NCBI RefSeq assembly: GCF_008933605.1
Contig: NZ_WBUS01000019.1
Coordinates: forward strand, 1-35,744
Source: Albidovulum sp.
GTDB lineage: Bacteria; Pseudomonadota; Alphaproteobacteria; Rhodobacterales; Rhodobacteraceae
Reading direction: 5' to 3'
Length of the DNA stretch: 35,744 bases
Under the pieces are notes generated by a model that saw only the letters and a list, made by a program, of their open reading frames with translations, had not been told where the DNA came from and did no database searches. The position numbers and the translations under genes are program-made. Of the stretch, positions 15,968 to 24,455 are shown one piece after another. Position 1 is the first letter of the stretch. Each line of letters begins with the position of its first letter.

Positions 15968-16750
15968 ATGGGGCGCATCCACTACGACTTTGCCGGTGAA
16001 AATGTCCTGGTGACTGGCGCGAGCCGCGGCATCGGCTTTGCCGTCGCCAGGGCCTTCGCCCTGGCTGGCGCGGATGTGACGGTGCTTTCATCCGGTCCGG
16101 GCATCCACGCAGCGGCGGCAGCCATCGCCAAGGAATGCGGACGCCCCTGCAGGGCCTGCGAGGCCGACATCACCGACAGCGCATCGGTCAGGGCCGCGCT
16201 CGCCGATCTGGACCGGATCGACGTTCTCGTGAACAACGCCGGGCTGGAGAGGATCACGCCCCTGCTCGATCCGGACGAGGCGGTCGAGGAAACCTTCCGG
16301 CGCATCACTGACATCAACGTCAACGGCACCTTCTATGTCACCCGTCATGCGGTTCCGAAGATGATGGTGGGCGGCAGCGTCATCGTCACCGGCTCGATCT
16401 GGAGCCGCACGGCGGTGCCGGAGTTTGCGGCTTACGTCGGTTCGAAGCACGCCAATCTCGGCTTCACCAGGGTCATGGCCAAGGAACTCGGGCCGCGTGG
16501 CATCCGCGTGAACGCGGTCTGCCCCGGCTGGGTCAGGACCGAGGCTGCGATGCTGTCGCTGGCCAACATGTCGAAGCGGACCGGCCGTAGCGAGGAAGAG
16601 CTTCTTTCCGAGATCACCGGCGCGCAGGTGCTTCCGGGGCTGATGGAGCCCGACGACATGGCGGCGGCCTATCTCTACCTGGCCTCAGATGGCGCCCGCG
16701 ACATTACCGGGCAGGCGATCATGGTGGACCGCGGCGAGGTGATGGCATGA
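15968..16750 (+). CDS. Short-chain dehydrogenase/reductase 1
   Basis: This 260-aa classical SDR has the NAD(P) loop TGASRGIG at residues 16-23, NNAG at 89-92 and the catalytic S143, Y156 and K160 (TGSIWSRTAVPEFAAYVGSK). The chain ends ITGQAIMVDRGEVMA, the usual SDR C-terminus. It should oxidise a secondary alcohol or reduce a ketone of the pathway intermediate. It begins 3 bases after the ureohydrolase stop and its own stop overlaps the next SDR by 4 bases (ATGA). Confidence 0.92.
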   Translation: MGRIHYDFAGENVLVTGASRGIGFAVARAFALAGADVTVLSSGPGIHAAAAAIAKECGRPCRACEADITDSASVRAALADLDRIDVLVNNAGLERITPLLDPDEAVEETFRRITDINVNGTFYVTRHAVPKMMVGGSVIVTGSIWSRTAVPEFAAYVGSKHANLGFTRVMAKELGPRGIRVNAVCPGWVRTEAAMLSLANMSKRTGRSEEELLSEITGAQVLPGLMEPDDMAAAYLYLASDGARDITGQAIMVDRGEVMA

Positions 16751-17484
16751 CGGCGCGAGTCCTCGTCACCGGTGCGGCCCGGGGGATCGGCGCGGCGACG
16801 GCCCTGGCCTTCGCCAGGGAGGGTGCGCGCGTCCTCGTCGTCGATCTGAACCGGCCTCACGCAACGGCTGAAGCCGTCGGCGCGGCGGGGGCGGCTGACG
16901 TCCGGGCCTATGCATGCGACGTCTCCGACGCCGATGCCGTTCTTTCGTTGCGCGATGCGGTCAAGGAGACGTGGGGCGGGCTCGATGTGCTCGTCCACTG
17001 TGCCGGAATCATCCACGAGGCGCCGCTTCTGGAGACGCCGATCGCGGATTTCGACCGGGTGATCGCCATCAATCTACGCGGCAGCTTCCTGATCGGCCAG
17101 GCGGCGATCGGCCTGATGGTCCCGGATGCCGCCAACCCGCCGCGCGCCATCCTGATCGCCTCCGACATGGCCTACTACGGGCGCGAGACATTCTCGCCCT
17201 ACGTTGCCTCGAAGCACGGCGTGCTGGGCCTCGTGCGCAGCTGGGCAAAGGAGTTCGCCCCCGGCATCCTCGTCAACGCCATCTGCCCCGGCCCGATCGA
17301 CACGGAGATGCTCGGTGCCGCGAACATGAGCGCGGAGTGGCGGCAAAGGGAGCTCGCGATCCCGCTGGCACGCTTCGGCCAGCCCGACGAAATCGCCGCA
17401 GTCGCCAGGTTCCTAGCCGGCGAAGGCGGGCGGTACTTCACCGGCCAGGGCATCGGACCCAATGGCGGGAGTGTGATGCCGTGA
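16747..17484 (+). CDS. Short-chain dehydrogenase/reductase 2
   Basis: This 245-aa classical SDR has TGAARGIG at residues 8-15, a variant HCAG in place of NNAG at about 84-87, and catalytic S139, Y152 and K156 (ASDMAYYGRETFSPYVASKHG). It is clearly different from the preceding SDR, so the pair probably handles two steps or two substrates rather than being a recent duplication. It overlaps the genes on both sides (ATGA upstream, GTGA downstream), showing tight translational coupling. Confidence 0.92.
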   Translation: MTARVLVTGAARGIGAATALAFAREGARVLVVDLNRPHATAEAVGAAGAADVRAYACDVSDADAVLSLRDAVKETWGGLDVLVHCAGIIHEAPLLETPIADFDRVIAINLRGSFLIGQAAIGLMVPDAANPPRAILIASDMAYYGRETFSPYVASKHGVLGLVRSWAKEFAPGILVNAICPGPIDTEMLGAANMSAEWRQRELAIPLARFGQPDEIAAVARFLAGEGGRYFTGQGIGPNGGSVMP

Positions 17485-18371
17485 TCCAGAACCCCATCCC
17501 CTGGCCCGACGGCGCGAAATGTGCGGCCTGCATCACCTTCGACATGGATGCCGACAGCCTGGTTCATATCGCCCATCCGCAGGACGGCCACAGCCGGGTC
17601 GCGGCGATCTCGATGCTGCGCTACGGGCCGGAGGTCGCCATCCCGCGCATCGTGGAAAGCTACCGCCAGCTTGGGCTGCGCCAAACCTTCTTCATCCCCG
17701 CCTGGTGCATCGAAGCCTATCCCCAGGCGGTCGAGACGATCCTTAGCGGCGGGCACGAGATCGCCCATCACGGATTCCTGCACGAGCATCCGCGCGAGCT
17801 TTCCGCGGAGGACGAGGCGCATTGGCTCGACCGGGGCATCGAGGTGATCGTGGGGGCCACCGGCCAGCGACCGCGCGGCTGGCGCGCACCGCTCTACAAC
17901 TTCTCGCACCGCTCCGCCGATCTTCTGGCGGAACGCGGCTTTGTCTACGACGCCTCGCTGATGGGCGACGACCAGCCCTATCTGCTCGAGAGCGCAGCCG
18001 GGCGGCTGGTGGAACTGCCGTCGCACTGGGGCATGGATGACTGGCCGCAATACGTCCAGTCGATGGATCTCGACTACATGATGCCGATCCGCGCGCCGGA
18101 GCAGGGCTTCCTGCCCTTTGCGCAGGAATTCGCGGCGGCGCGGCGTCATGGCGGGCTCTGGGTGCCGGTCGTGCATCCCTTCGCCACCGGCCGCCTGGCC
18201 CGGTGGGAGGTCGTGCACCGGTTCATCGAGCAGGCTTTGACGCAGGGCGACGTATGGTTTGCGCCGATGGAGGAGATCGCGGCCCACGTTCTGCGCGTCG
18301 CCACGAACGGCGAATGGCGACCGCGGGTCGACAGGATGCCCTACTATGCGGACCCCGTCCGGGTCCGGTGA
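17481..18371 (+). CDS. CE4/polysaccharide-deacetylase-fold hydrolase (imidase/allantoinase-like)
   Basis: This 296-aa protein has a NodB/CE4 fold signature: an acidic metal motif FDMDAD (D21, D23, D25) and HEIAHHGFLHEHP (H97, H98, H102) in place of the HxxxH metal pair. The start WPDGAKCAACITFDMDADS and the overall length resemble the cytosolic cyclic-imide hydrolase/PuuE-type branch that cleaves C-N bonds in small molecules rather than polysaccharide. There is no signal peptide, which supports a small-molecule substrate. Translation starts at a GTG overlapping the previous stop (GTGA). In this operon it may open a cyclic amide or remove an N-acyl group. Confidence 0.82.
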   Translation: MIQNPIPWPDGAKCAACITFDMDADSLVHIAHPQDGHSRVAAISMLRYGPEVAIPRIVESYRQLGLRQTFFIPAWCIEAYPQAVETILSGGHEIAHHGFLHEHPRELSAEDEAHWLDRGIEVIVGATGQRPRGWRAPLYNFSHRSADLLAERGFVYDASLMGDDQPYLLESAAGRLVELPSHWGMDDWPQYVQSMDLDYMMPIRAPEQGFLPFAQEFAAARRHGGLWVPVVHPFATGRLARWEVVHRFIEQALTQGDVWFAPMEEIAAHVLRVATNGEWRPRVDRMPYYADPVRVR

Positions 18372-18435
18372 CGCCGCCAAGCGCGGGAAGAGAGGAGCCG
18401 CGGGCCGATGTGGCCCGCCGGAATGGGAGGAGAAG

Positions 18436-18600
18436 ATGGAAAGACTGAGTGCTGACTGGCTCGCCGAGATCGACAGGCGCGCGGAAGTCTACGAGGCAAT
18501 CGGGGAGGAGGCAGAAGGCCGCATGACCGTGATCGACTATCTCGGGATCGCGGCGCTGATGCTGTTCCTGACCATTGGTTTCTGGACGTGGGTGGCCTGA
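18436..18600 (+). CDS. 54-aa single-pass membrane protein preceding the permease
   Basis: The peptide has an acidic N-terminal half (ERLSADWLAEIDRRAEVYEAIGEEAEGR) and one C-terminal membrane segment (VIDYLGIAALMLFLTIGFWTW). It has a very strong ribosome-binding site (GGGAGGAGAAG directly before ATG) and its stop lies one base before the permease ATG. That layout resembles small accessory subunits encoded next to some secondary transporters. I do not know such a partner for NCS1 permeases. The ribosome-binding site and membrane segment make it a convincing gene despite its size. Confidence 0.75.
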   Translation: MERLSADWLAEIDRRAEVYEAIGEEAEGRMTVIDYLGIAALMLFLTIGFWTWVA

Positions 18601-18601
18601 G

Positions 18602-20071
18602 ATGACAACGGAAACGCTTTCCGGGACTCACATGTCACCCTCGGCGCAGCATGCGTCTTCGAACGGCTACGCTGCCGCCGCCGAGCGCGGTGACGCCCCT
18701 CTCCTGCCGTCCGAGCGGCTCTGGGGCTTCAAGGAATTCACCTTCGCCAACTCCGCATTGGCGATCGCCACCTGGGCCTTCCTCATCGGCGGGGCGGTCG
18801 GGCTTTTCGTCGGCCCCAAGGAAGGCATTGCTGCGATCGTGATCGGCAACATCTTCGGCGTGGTCCTGACCGCGCTCGCGACAACCGTGATGGCGGGACG
18901 CTACGGTGTCGAACAGTTCATCGGCATCCGCAGCCAGTTCGGCCACAACGGCAGCCGCCTCGTCTACCTGCTTGCCGTGATCGTCCTGACCATGGGATGG
19001 CTGGCGGTGCTGGCCATGATGTTCGGGCGTTCCATCGACGGGCTGACCGCATTGGCGACGGGGGGCACCGCCGATCCCACGGGCATCAAGGTCGCCATCG
19101 CGGCCGTCGGTGCGATCCTTCTGACCTGGTACATCGTCGCGCGCGGGCCGACCTCGATCAAGGTCTTCAACATGATCGTGTCGCCGCTCCTGGTGCTGCT
19201 GATGATCGGCATGCTCTGGCTGATTTTCCGTCAGCACAGCTTTGCCGAGCTGATGGGGATGGAGGCGCTCGACCCGCCGTTCGAGGACAAAAGGCTGAAC
19301 TTCATCATTGCCATCGAGATCAACATGGCGGCAGGTTTTTCCTGGTGGCCCTATATCGGCAACCTCGCGCGCCTGACCAGGAACGAGCGCACCGCCTTCT
19401 GGCCGAACATCTTCGGCATCTTCGGTGCGGCGGTTCTGGGCGAGATCGTCGGTCTTCTTGCCGCGGTGTCGATGGGTGACAGCGACCCGACCGTCTGGAT
19501 GACCCAGATCGCCGGCGTCGGCGTCGGGATCGTCGCCCTCGGCTTCATCGCCTTCGCCAACGTGACCTCGATGGCCAACATCCTCTACACATCGATCGTC
19601 GGGTTGCGGCAGGTCGGGACCGCGGGCATCCGGAAGATCGGCTGGGGGACGCTGCTGTTTGCCTTCTGCATCATCCCGCTCGTCCTCGTCCTGGCCTATC
19701 CGCAGATGTACGACGGGTTCTTCATCTTCCTCGTGTGGACCTCGGCGCTCAACTCCGCGCTCGCCGGGATCGGGATCGCCGACTACTTCTTCCTGCGCCG
19801 TCAGCGGCTTGACCTGCGCGCGCTGCACGGGCGACAGGAGGGCGGCTCCTTCCAGTTCCTCGGCGGCTTCAACCCGATCGGCCTCTTCGCGCTGGCGGTG
19901 GGCTTCGTCATCTACGTCTGGCTCTTCAATCCCCAGACGCTCGATAACGTGACGGCCTTCCGCTACCTCACGGCGTCTCTGCCGTCCTGTGTGATCGCCG
20001 GGCTCGTCCACTACGTGCTGACCCGGGTCTTCGCCAAGGGGCCGCTCTGGGGCAACTATCCCGGCAACTGA
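18602..20071 (+). CDS. NCS1-family permease (cytosine/purine/allantoin/hydantoin type)
   Basis: This 489-aa protein has about twelve hydrophobic segments and NCS1 landmarks: LWGFKEFTFANSALAIATWAFLIGGAVGLFVGPKEGI at the N-terminus, then AAGFSWWPYIGNLARL and NVTSMANILYTSIVGLR in the middle. NCS1 transporters take up nucleobases, allantoin, hydantoins, thiamine and similar polar N-compounds with sodium or protons, which fits an operon whose enzymes attack guanidino or amide nitrogen. The ATG at 18602 follows the small membrane gene by one base; a second Met ten codons in is an alternative. Confidence 0.9.
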   Translation: MTTETLSGTHMSPSAQHASSNGYAAAAERGDAPLLPSERLWGFKEFTFANSALAIATWAFLIGGAVGLFVGPKEGIAAIVIGNIFGVVLTALATTVMAGRYGVEQFIGIRSQFGHNGSRLVYLLAVIVLTMGWLAVLAMMFGRSIDGLTALATGGTADPTGIKVAIAAVGAILLTWYIVARGPTSIKVFNMIVSPLLVLLMIGMLWLIFRQHSFAELMGMEALDPPFEDKRLNFIIAIEINMAAGFSWWPYIGNLARLTRNERTAFWPNIFGIFGAAVLGEIVGLLAAVSMGDSDPTVWMTQIAGVGVGIVALGFIAFANVTSMANILYTSIVGLRQVGTAGIRKIGWGTLLFAFCIIPLVLVLAYPQMYDGFFIFLVWTSALNSALAGIGIADYFFLRRQRLDLRALHGRQEGGSFQFLGGFNPIGLFALAVGFVIYVWLFNPQTLDNVTAFRYLTASLPSCVIAGLVHYVLTRVFAKGPLWGNYPGN

Positions 20072-20084
20072 CGCGACATCAGGC

Positions 20085-20104
20085 GGCGGGCGTCCGCGCC
20101 CGCC
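20085..20104 (+). terminator. Intercistronic hairpin after the permease gene
   Basis: GGCGGGCG and CGCCCGCC form a perfect 8-bp stem with a TCCG loop, 13 bases after the permease stop. No T-run follows, so it may reduce or protect rather than stop transcription before the GMC gene. Confidence 0.45.
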
Positions 20105-20155
20105 CACCAAACAACCGCCCAACACAGAAGCAATCTCAACGACGGAAGGTGCCTC

Positions 20156-21844
20156 ATGAGCCAGTCCTTCGACTATATCATCATTGGCGCGGGTTCGGCC
20201 GGATGCGTTCTGGCGAACCGGCTGAGCGAAGACCCGGCGACGCGCGTCCTCGTCCTGGAATACGGTGGCTCGGACACATCCATCTTCATCCAGATGCCGA
20301 CCGCGCTGTCGATCCCGATGAACGGGTCAAAGTACAACTGGCGTTACTACACGGTGCCGGAACCGGGGCTCGACGGGCGGCGGGTGCATTGCCCGCGCGG
20401 CAAGGTGCTGGGCGGGTCGTCATCGATCAACGGGCTTGTCTACATGAGAGGCCACGCCCGCGACTTCGACGAATGGGAAGAGCTTGGAGCCAAGGGCTGG
20501 AGCTACGCGAACTGTCTGCCCTATTTCCAGCGGGCGGAAAGCTGGCGGGGCGGCGGGGACGAGTGGCGCGGCGGCAGCGGTCCGCTGGCCACGAATGCGG
20601 GCAACGAGATGAAGAACCCCCTCTACCGTGCCTTCGTCGCGGCCGGGCGCGAGGCGGGCTATGTCACCACCGACGATCCCAACGGCTATCTGCAGGAAGG
20701 CTTCGGCCCGATGCACATGACCGTGAAGGACGGCCGCCGCTGGTCCACCGCCAACGCCTACCTGAAACCCGCGATGGCGCGGCCGAACCTGACCGTGCTG
20801 ACCCACGCAATGACGCGGCGGGTGATCCTTGAGGGCACGCGCGCCGTTGGCGTCGAGTACGACCGCGACGGGCAACGCCACGTCGCCCGCGCCGCGCGCG
20901 AGGTGCTGATCGCGTCCGGCCCGATCGGTGCGCCGCACCTGCTGCAGCGTTCGGGCATCGGCCCCGCAGAGGTGCTGCGCAAGGCCGGGGTCGAGGTGCT
21001 GCACGATCTGCCTGGCGTGGGAGAAAACCTTCAGGATCATTCCGAGGTCTACATTCAGTACGCCTGCAAGGAGCCGATCACGCTGAACGGCAAGATGGGA
21101 CTCTGGAGCCGGTTCCTGATCGGCGCAGAATGGATCCTGTTCAAACGCGGCCTGTCGGTCACCAACCATTTCGAAAGCGGGGGGTTCATCCGCTCCGATG
21201 CCGCGCTGGAATGGCCCGACATCCAATTCCACTTCCTTCCCGCCGCCATGCGGTATGACGGCAAGAAGCCGCTGAAGGGTCACGGCTTCATGGTGCTGAC
21301 CGGGCCCAACAAGCCGAAGAGCCGTGGCCATGTGCACCTGCGGTCGGCCGATCCCTACGAGCAGCCGGACATCCTTTTCAATTATCTCGACCGCGAGGAG
21401 GACCGCGAAGGCTTCCGCCGCTGCCTGCGTCTGACGCGCGAGATCGTCGCCCAGCCCGCATTCGACCGCTTCCGCGGCGAGGAAATTGCGCCGGGCAAGG
21501 ACGTGCGGAAGGACGACGAGATCGACGCCTGGGTGCGTGAGACGATGGAAAGCACCTATCATCCCTGCGGAACCTGCCGCATGGGCGAAGACAGGATGGC
21601 CACCGTCGACAGCGAGCTGAAGGTGCACGGCATCACCGGGCTGCGGGTCATCGACAGTTCGGTCTTCCCGTCCGAGCCCAACGCCAACCTGAACGCGCCG
21701 ACGATCATGCTGGCCGAGCGGGCCGCCGACATGGTGCGCGGGCGAACGCTTCTGCCGCCGTCGAACGCACCCGTCGGCACGGCACCCGGTGCGGGAAGGA
21801 CGCAGCGGAGCGGAACGCCGCTGCGTCAGGTTGCGCCGCTCTAG
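20156..21844 (+). CDS. GMC-family oxidoreductase, choline-dehydrogenase (BetA)-like
   Basis: This 562-aa flavoprotein starts with the FAD loop [13 protein letters not shown] and has the GMC signatures [21 protein letters not shown] and [17 protein letters not shown]. The catalytic His lies in [11 protein letters not shown], with the partner Asn in [11 protein letters not shown]. Large stretches read like E. coli BetA ([29 protein letters not shown] [35 protein letters not shown]). It should oxidise a primary alcohol, choline or a choline-like pathway substrate. About 25 C-terminal residues exceed the usual end. No betB, betC or betI is nearby, so a role in this operon's pathway is likelier than osmoprotection. 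Confidence 0.9.
   Translation: MSQSFDYIIIGAGSAGCVLANRLSEDPATRVLVLEYGGSDTSIFIQMPTALSIPMNGSKYNWRYYTVPEPGLDGRRVHCPRGKVLGGSSSINGLVYMRGHARDFDEWEELGAKGWSYANCLPYFQRAESWRGGGDEWRGGSGPLATNAGNEMKNPLYRAFVAAGREAGYVTTDDPNGYLQEGFGPMHMTVKDGRRWSTANAYLKPAMARPNLTVLTHAMTRRVILEGTRAVGVEYDRDGQRHVARAAREVLIASGPIGAPHLLQRSGIGPAEVLRKAGVEVLHDLPGVGENLQDHSEVYIQYACKEPITLNGKMGLWSRFLIGAEWILFKRGLSVTNHFESGGFIRSDAALEWPDIQFHFLPAAMRYDGKKPLKGHGFMVLTGPNKPKSRGHVHLRSADPYEQPDILFNYLDREEDREGFRRCLRLTREIVAQPAFDRFRGEEIAPGKDVRKDDEIDAWVRETMESTYHPCGTCRMGEDRMATVDSELKVHGITGLRVIDSSVFPSEPNANLNAPTIMLAERAADMVRGRTLLPPSNAPVGTAPGAGRTQRSGTPLRQVAPL
21799..21827 (+). terminator. Hairpin in the 3' end of the GMC gene
   Basis: GACGCAGCGG pairs perfectly with CCGCTGCGTC across a 9-base loop inside the last codons of the GMC gene. 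It is the only strong stem near the operon end and could end or stabilise the transcript; no T-run follows. Confidence 0.35.
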
Positions 21845-22762
21845 CTGAAAAAGTCTTGCAAGGTTGTTCATCCGGAGCGGTGTTAGGCTGCGATCGAGCT
21901 CCCGGGGACGGCGGCCGGGTCCCAGGTCTGGACCACTGCCTGGTCGTCTGACCTCCAGAGGTGTCTCTCGACCGTGGCGAACCATGCCGGACGGATCAGG
22001 TTGCCTTCGGGAGGTGCAGGTCGCTGCCGGTACTGGGTCCCGAAGGCGACCGTTCCGAAGTCGCGGCGGGTTTGCTCGAGCGTCGGAAGGTCGGTGCGTT
22101 CCGGATGAAGGATTGCGCCCTTTCGGCGCGTCCAGAAGAGACTAGCGCCAAGTGGAACCTCAGTTGCAGCGGTTGCGATCGCAGGAAGTTGGAGGACCTC
22201 TCACCTGCCGGCCGGTGCTGGCAGACTAGTTCGAACCAGTCACAGCTAGGGCAGTGACGCTGTCCTTCATGTCGCACACAGACCGCGCCACTCGGCGAGA
22301 ACGGCTGCGCGGTTGGCTTTGAAGAGGGGTCTGCATTCCACCGTCTCCGCAACCCGATTTATCTCGGCCTCATACAGCACAAGGACATCCTCCATGAGGG
22401 CCTCCATGCCCCCACTCATGCAGTCCAGCATGCCGCCCATGCGGATCATCAAGGAGTTCGCGGTGGGCGGGATTCCGAAGAGCGCCTAACGGGATGGGTC
22501 TGATGTCGAACCCTCCCCGCGTCCCAAGCCATTGAAATACCTATGGCTGAATTCTGTTGGCGAAGCGTGGACACGCCATTTGCGGCCCCGACACTCATTG
22601 CGATGCCACCCACATCTCTCTCCGTACTGACGGCTCAAGGTTCGACTAGGAGAGCTTTTCACCTCAAGAGATTTCGAGATGCCGGCGGTTGGAGCCAAGT
22701 GCATTTCTTGCGAAGCTCGTTTCAGGCGCAGCGCCAATGTGCGCCCACAACCAGTCGGCTCA
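21845..22762. other. 918-base gene-poor stretch with repeat copy
   Basis: No gene can be supported. A 61-codon frame on the minus strand (22267-22452) encodes an odd Met/Gly-rich start (IRMGGMLDCMSGGMEALMEDVL), but its end reads through the dispersed repeat, so it is probably spurious or a gene fragment. CCAAGCCATTG ... TATGGCTG (22524-22549) also occurs at 13483-13502 in the other gene-poor stretch. 22490-22760 has a more mixed base composition than its neighbours, suggesting decayed foreign DNA. Confidence 0.5.
22222..22331. repeat. Dispersed repeat, copy B
   Basis: This is the second copy of the 110-base element found at 13748-13856, same orientation. The two copies bracket the LysR/ureohydrolase operon at a distance of 8.4 kb. 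Divergence of about 30% means the copies are old, so they do not by themselves show recent transfer. Confidence 0.6.
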
Positions 22763-23968
22763 TCATAGGTGTTTTGCGGGAGGGAGTCTCAACAGAAGCT
22801 TTCCATAGGCCAGCGCAAAACCGGAAAAGGCAGCGATCCACGCAAGGCCGGCAATAGGGTGCAGCCATGCGGCAGCGCCAGGCCAGACACCTGCAGCAAC
22901 ACGGGCAAACGTGGCTGCGATCACGGCGGCATAAATGATGCCGGTTCCGGGCCCGGCCGATAACGCCTGACCGGTGTGACCAAGGGTTGCCCGCGTCATC
23001 ACCGCGACGGTCATCAGCCCGACGGCCCCGGCCATCCAAAGGTGCTGAGCCGCGGCCATGCCAAGCATACCGGGCCAAAGGATCTCGGCGCCGATCGCCA
23101 AGGCACCTAGCGGCAGGAACCCATACCCCACATGCAGCACCAGAACCAGCGGCTCGGCCACCGTGCGATGACCAGTCCATCGCGCGATGCGTACCAGGTG
23201 CATTGCCGCGGAAACCAGTAGCATCGCCCCCGTCATCTGCGCGTCGGGCGCGAGCATCCAAAGCAGGAGCGCGGCCGCAAGTGCGACCAGAGCCACCTTG
23301 TCGAAGCTCTGCATGGGCGGCACCGGAAGCGGTCCCTCGCCTCTGCGGACGAGCCAGTTGCGGGTAAAGGACGGCACGATTCGCCCACCGATCACGGCGA
23401 TCATCATGATCGCGGCACCAAGGCCCAGCCTCAGGCCATGTCCGCTGGCGGCGTAGTCGCCGCGCGCGGCCTCGTAGTGAAATAGCGCATTGCCGGCCAG
23501 AAGAACGGTTAGCATCGCCAGGACGATCAGGTTGCGCCAGTTCCGCCCCTGCACGATCTCGCGGCCTATGGCGAGGGCAAATACGGCCAGAAAGCTCAGA
23601 TCAACCAAGGCCACGACGCCGGGCCGCAGATCAGCAGATACGGCGATGACCAGACGGCCGGCCAGCCACAGCGACCAGAGCCCGGCAAGCGGCCAGCCGA
23701 CGATGGGCAGGCGTCCGGTCCAGTTCGGCACGGCCGTCAGCAGGAAGCCGGCGACGACGGCCGCAAGATAGCCGAACAGGAATTCATGGGCGTGCCACGA
23801 GACCGGATCGAATGCCGTCGGCAGGGACAGGTGCCCGCTCAGCATCGGGATCCACAGCAACATCGCAACCGCCGCCCAGACTGCCGCGCCCAGAAAGAAC
23901 GGACGAAATCCGAAGCTGAAGATTGCCGGCCCGGTCCAGGCACGCATCTGCTCGGCCGTGGTTGCCAT
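22763..23968 (-). CDS. nnrS: NnrS-family membrane protein
   Basis: This 401-aa protein has about twelve membrane segments and opens with GPAIFSFGFRPFFLGAAVWAAVAMLLWIPMLSG, then DPVSWHAHEFLFGYLAAVVAGFLLTAVPNWTGRLP, both hallmarks of NnrS. Conserved His and Arg include WHAHE and GGRIVPSFTRNWL. NnrS is a heme- and copper-containing membrane protein linked to nitric oxide tolerance and denitrification. Its ATG overlaps the stop of a 44-aa ORF (TGATG) and it lies downstream of a DUF2249 gene. An NsrR-like regulator divergent from this unit fits NO control. Confidence 0.92.
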   Translation of the reverse strand: MATTAEQMRAWTGPAIFSFGFRPFFLGAAVWAAVAMLLWIPMLSGHLSLPTAFDPVSWHAHEFLFGYLAAVVAGFLLTAVPNWTGRLPIVGWPLAGLWSLWLAGRLVIAVSADLRPGVVALVDLSFLAVFALAIGREIVQGRNWRNLIVLAMLTVLLAGNALFHYEAARGDYAASGHGLRLGLGAAIMMIAVIGGRIVPSFTRNWLVRRGEGPLPVPPMQSFDKVALVALAAALLLWMLAPDAQMTGAMLLVSAAMHLVRIARWTGHRTVAEPLVLVLHVGYGFLPLGALAIGAEILWPGMLGMAAAQHLWMAGAVGLMTVAVMTRATLGHTGQALSAGPGTGIIYAAVIAATFARVAAGVWPGAAAWLHPIAGLAWIAAFSGFALAYGKLLLRLPPAKHL

Positions 23969-24102
23969 CAGTCTCTCCTGATCTCTTGCAGACCCGCTTC
24001 AGTCACGATCCCATCCATCGGCACGCCAGGCAGTCGCCCAAGGTGAACCGCGTCGATCTGGAACCCGTTCTCGATCCGCCCGGGAAGCATCCTGCCACTC
24101 AT
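23968..24102 (-). CDS. Possible 44-aa ORF coupled to nnrS
   Basis: The frame ATG(24102)-TGA(23968) encodes SGRMLPGRIENGFQIDAVHLGRLPGVPMDGIVTEAGLQEIRRD after its Met. It fills nearly the whole gap between the DUF2249 gene and nnrS, starts 21 bases after the DUF2249 stop and ends with a TGATG overlap with nnrS, so it would couple their translation. There is only a weak GGAAA-type ribosome site and no known family. It could be a real small protein or a chance open leader. Confidence 0.35.
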   Translation of the reverse strand: MSGRMLPGRIENGFQIDAVHLGRLPGVPMDGIVTEAGLQEIRRD

Positions 24103-24123
24103 TTCGCGGTTTCCGCGCAAGGA

Positions 24124-24384
24124 TCAGCCACGCGTCCGCGTGATCGCCACCTGCCAGACCTCGGGTCCGTCGCGCAGGAAATCGACGGCGAACCGGTCGG
24201 GCCAGGTCCGTTCGATGTGATTGAGAAGCGGAATCGGCGCGTGGTCGTTGATGAGTATGAAGCTCGCACCCGGCCCGAGCGCCTCGATCGCGGCGAAGAC
24301 GGTGGCATGGCGGTCGCGGGGGATCATCGGGCGCAGGTCGACCGTGACAGGGGTGGCGGCGTCGGCAGGATTGGCAATAGTCAT
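24124..24384 (-). CDS. DUF2249 protein (86 aa)
   Basis: This is a complete small DUF2249 domain: VDLRPMIPRDRHATVFAAIEALGPGASFILINDHAPIPLLNHIERTWPDRFAVDFLRDGPEVWQVAITR. It has the family's D-x-R-P at the N-terminus, LINDHxP in the middle and W-x-V-x-I-x-R at the end. DUF2249 domains resemble the TusA/SirA fold, recur near denitrification and NO-response genes, and often accompany hemerythrins. The start at 24384 follows GAGAACAG. It is the first gene of the leftward unit leading to nnrS and shares a control region with the NsrR-like operon. Confidence 0.88.
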   Translation of the reverse strand: MTIANPADAATPVTVDLRPMIPRDRHATVFAAIEALGPGASFILINDHAPIPLLNHIERTWPDRFAVDFLRDGPEVWQVAITRTRG

Positions 24385-24420
24385 GATCTGTTCTCTCGGT
24401 CGTTGCCGCGCCATGCTTTA

Positions 24421-24455
24421 CCATAAAAGAAATATTGTCAATGTTTGTTTATTGG
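24421..24455. promoter_or_regulatory. Imperfect 16-3-16 palindrome in the divergent control region
   Basis: CCATAAAAGAAATATT and AATGTTTGTTTATTGG match as inverted repeats at 12 of 16 positions around a GTC centre (24437-24439). The palindrome lies between the DUF2249/nnrS unit and the rrf2/mrp unit and overlaps the candidate promoter. It is the best candidate site for the Rrf2 (NsrR-like) regulator encoded 0.7 kb away. Confidence 0.55.

Noticed and set aside
18635..20125. A 496-codon open frame on the minus strand opposite the NCS1 permease
   Set aside because: The translation is charged low-complexity sequence typical of antisense to a GC-rich membrane-protein gene, with no domain; the plus strand gives a clear NCS1 permease.
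20156..21844. betA of an osmoprotectant bet operon
   Set aside because: No betB, betC or betI nearby; the gene ends a ureohydrolase/NCS1 operon, so only BetA-like is claimed.
20420..21985. A 521-codon minus-strand frame opposite the GMC gene
   Set aside because: Antisense artefact of high-GC codon use; the plus strand has all GMC motifs.
22267..22452. 61-codon Met/Gly-rich frame as a metal-binding small protein
   Set aside because: Its C-terminal third reads through the dispersed repeat and no ribosome site precedes any of its ATGs.
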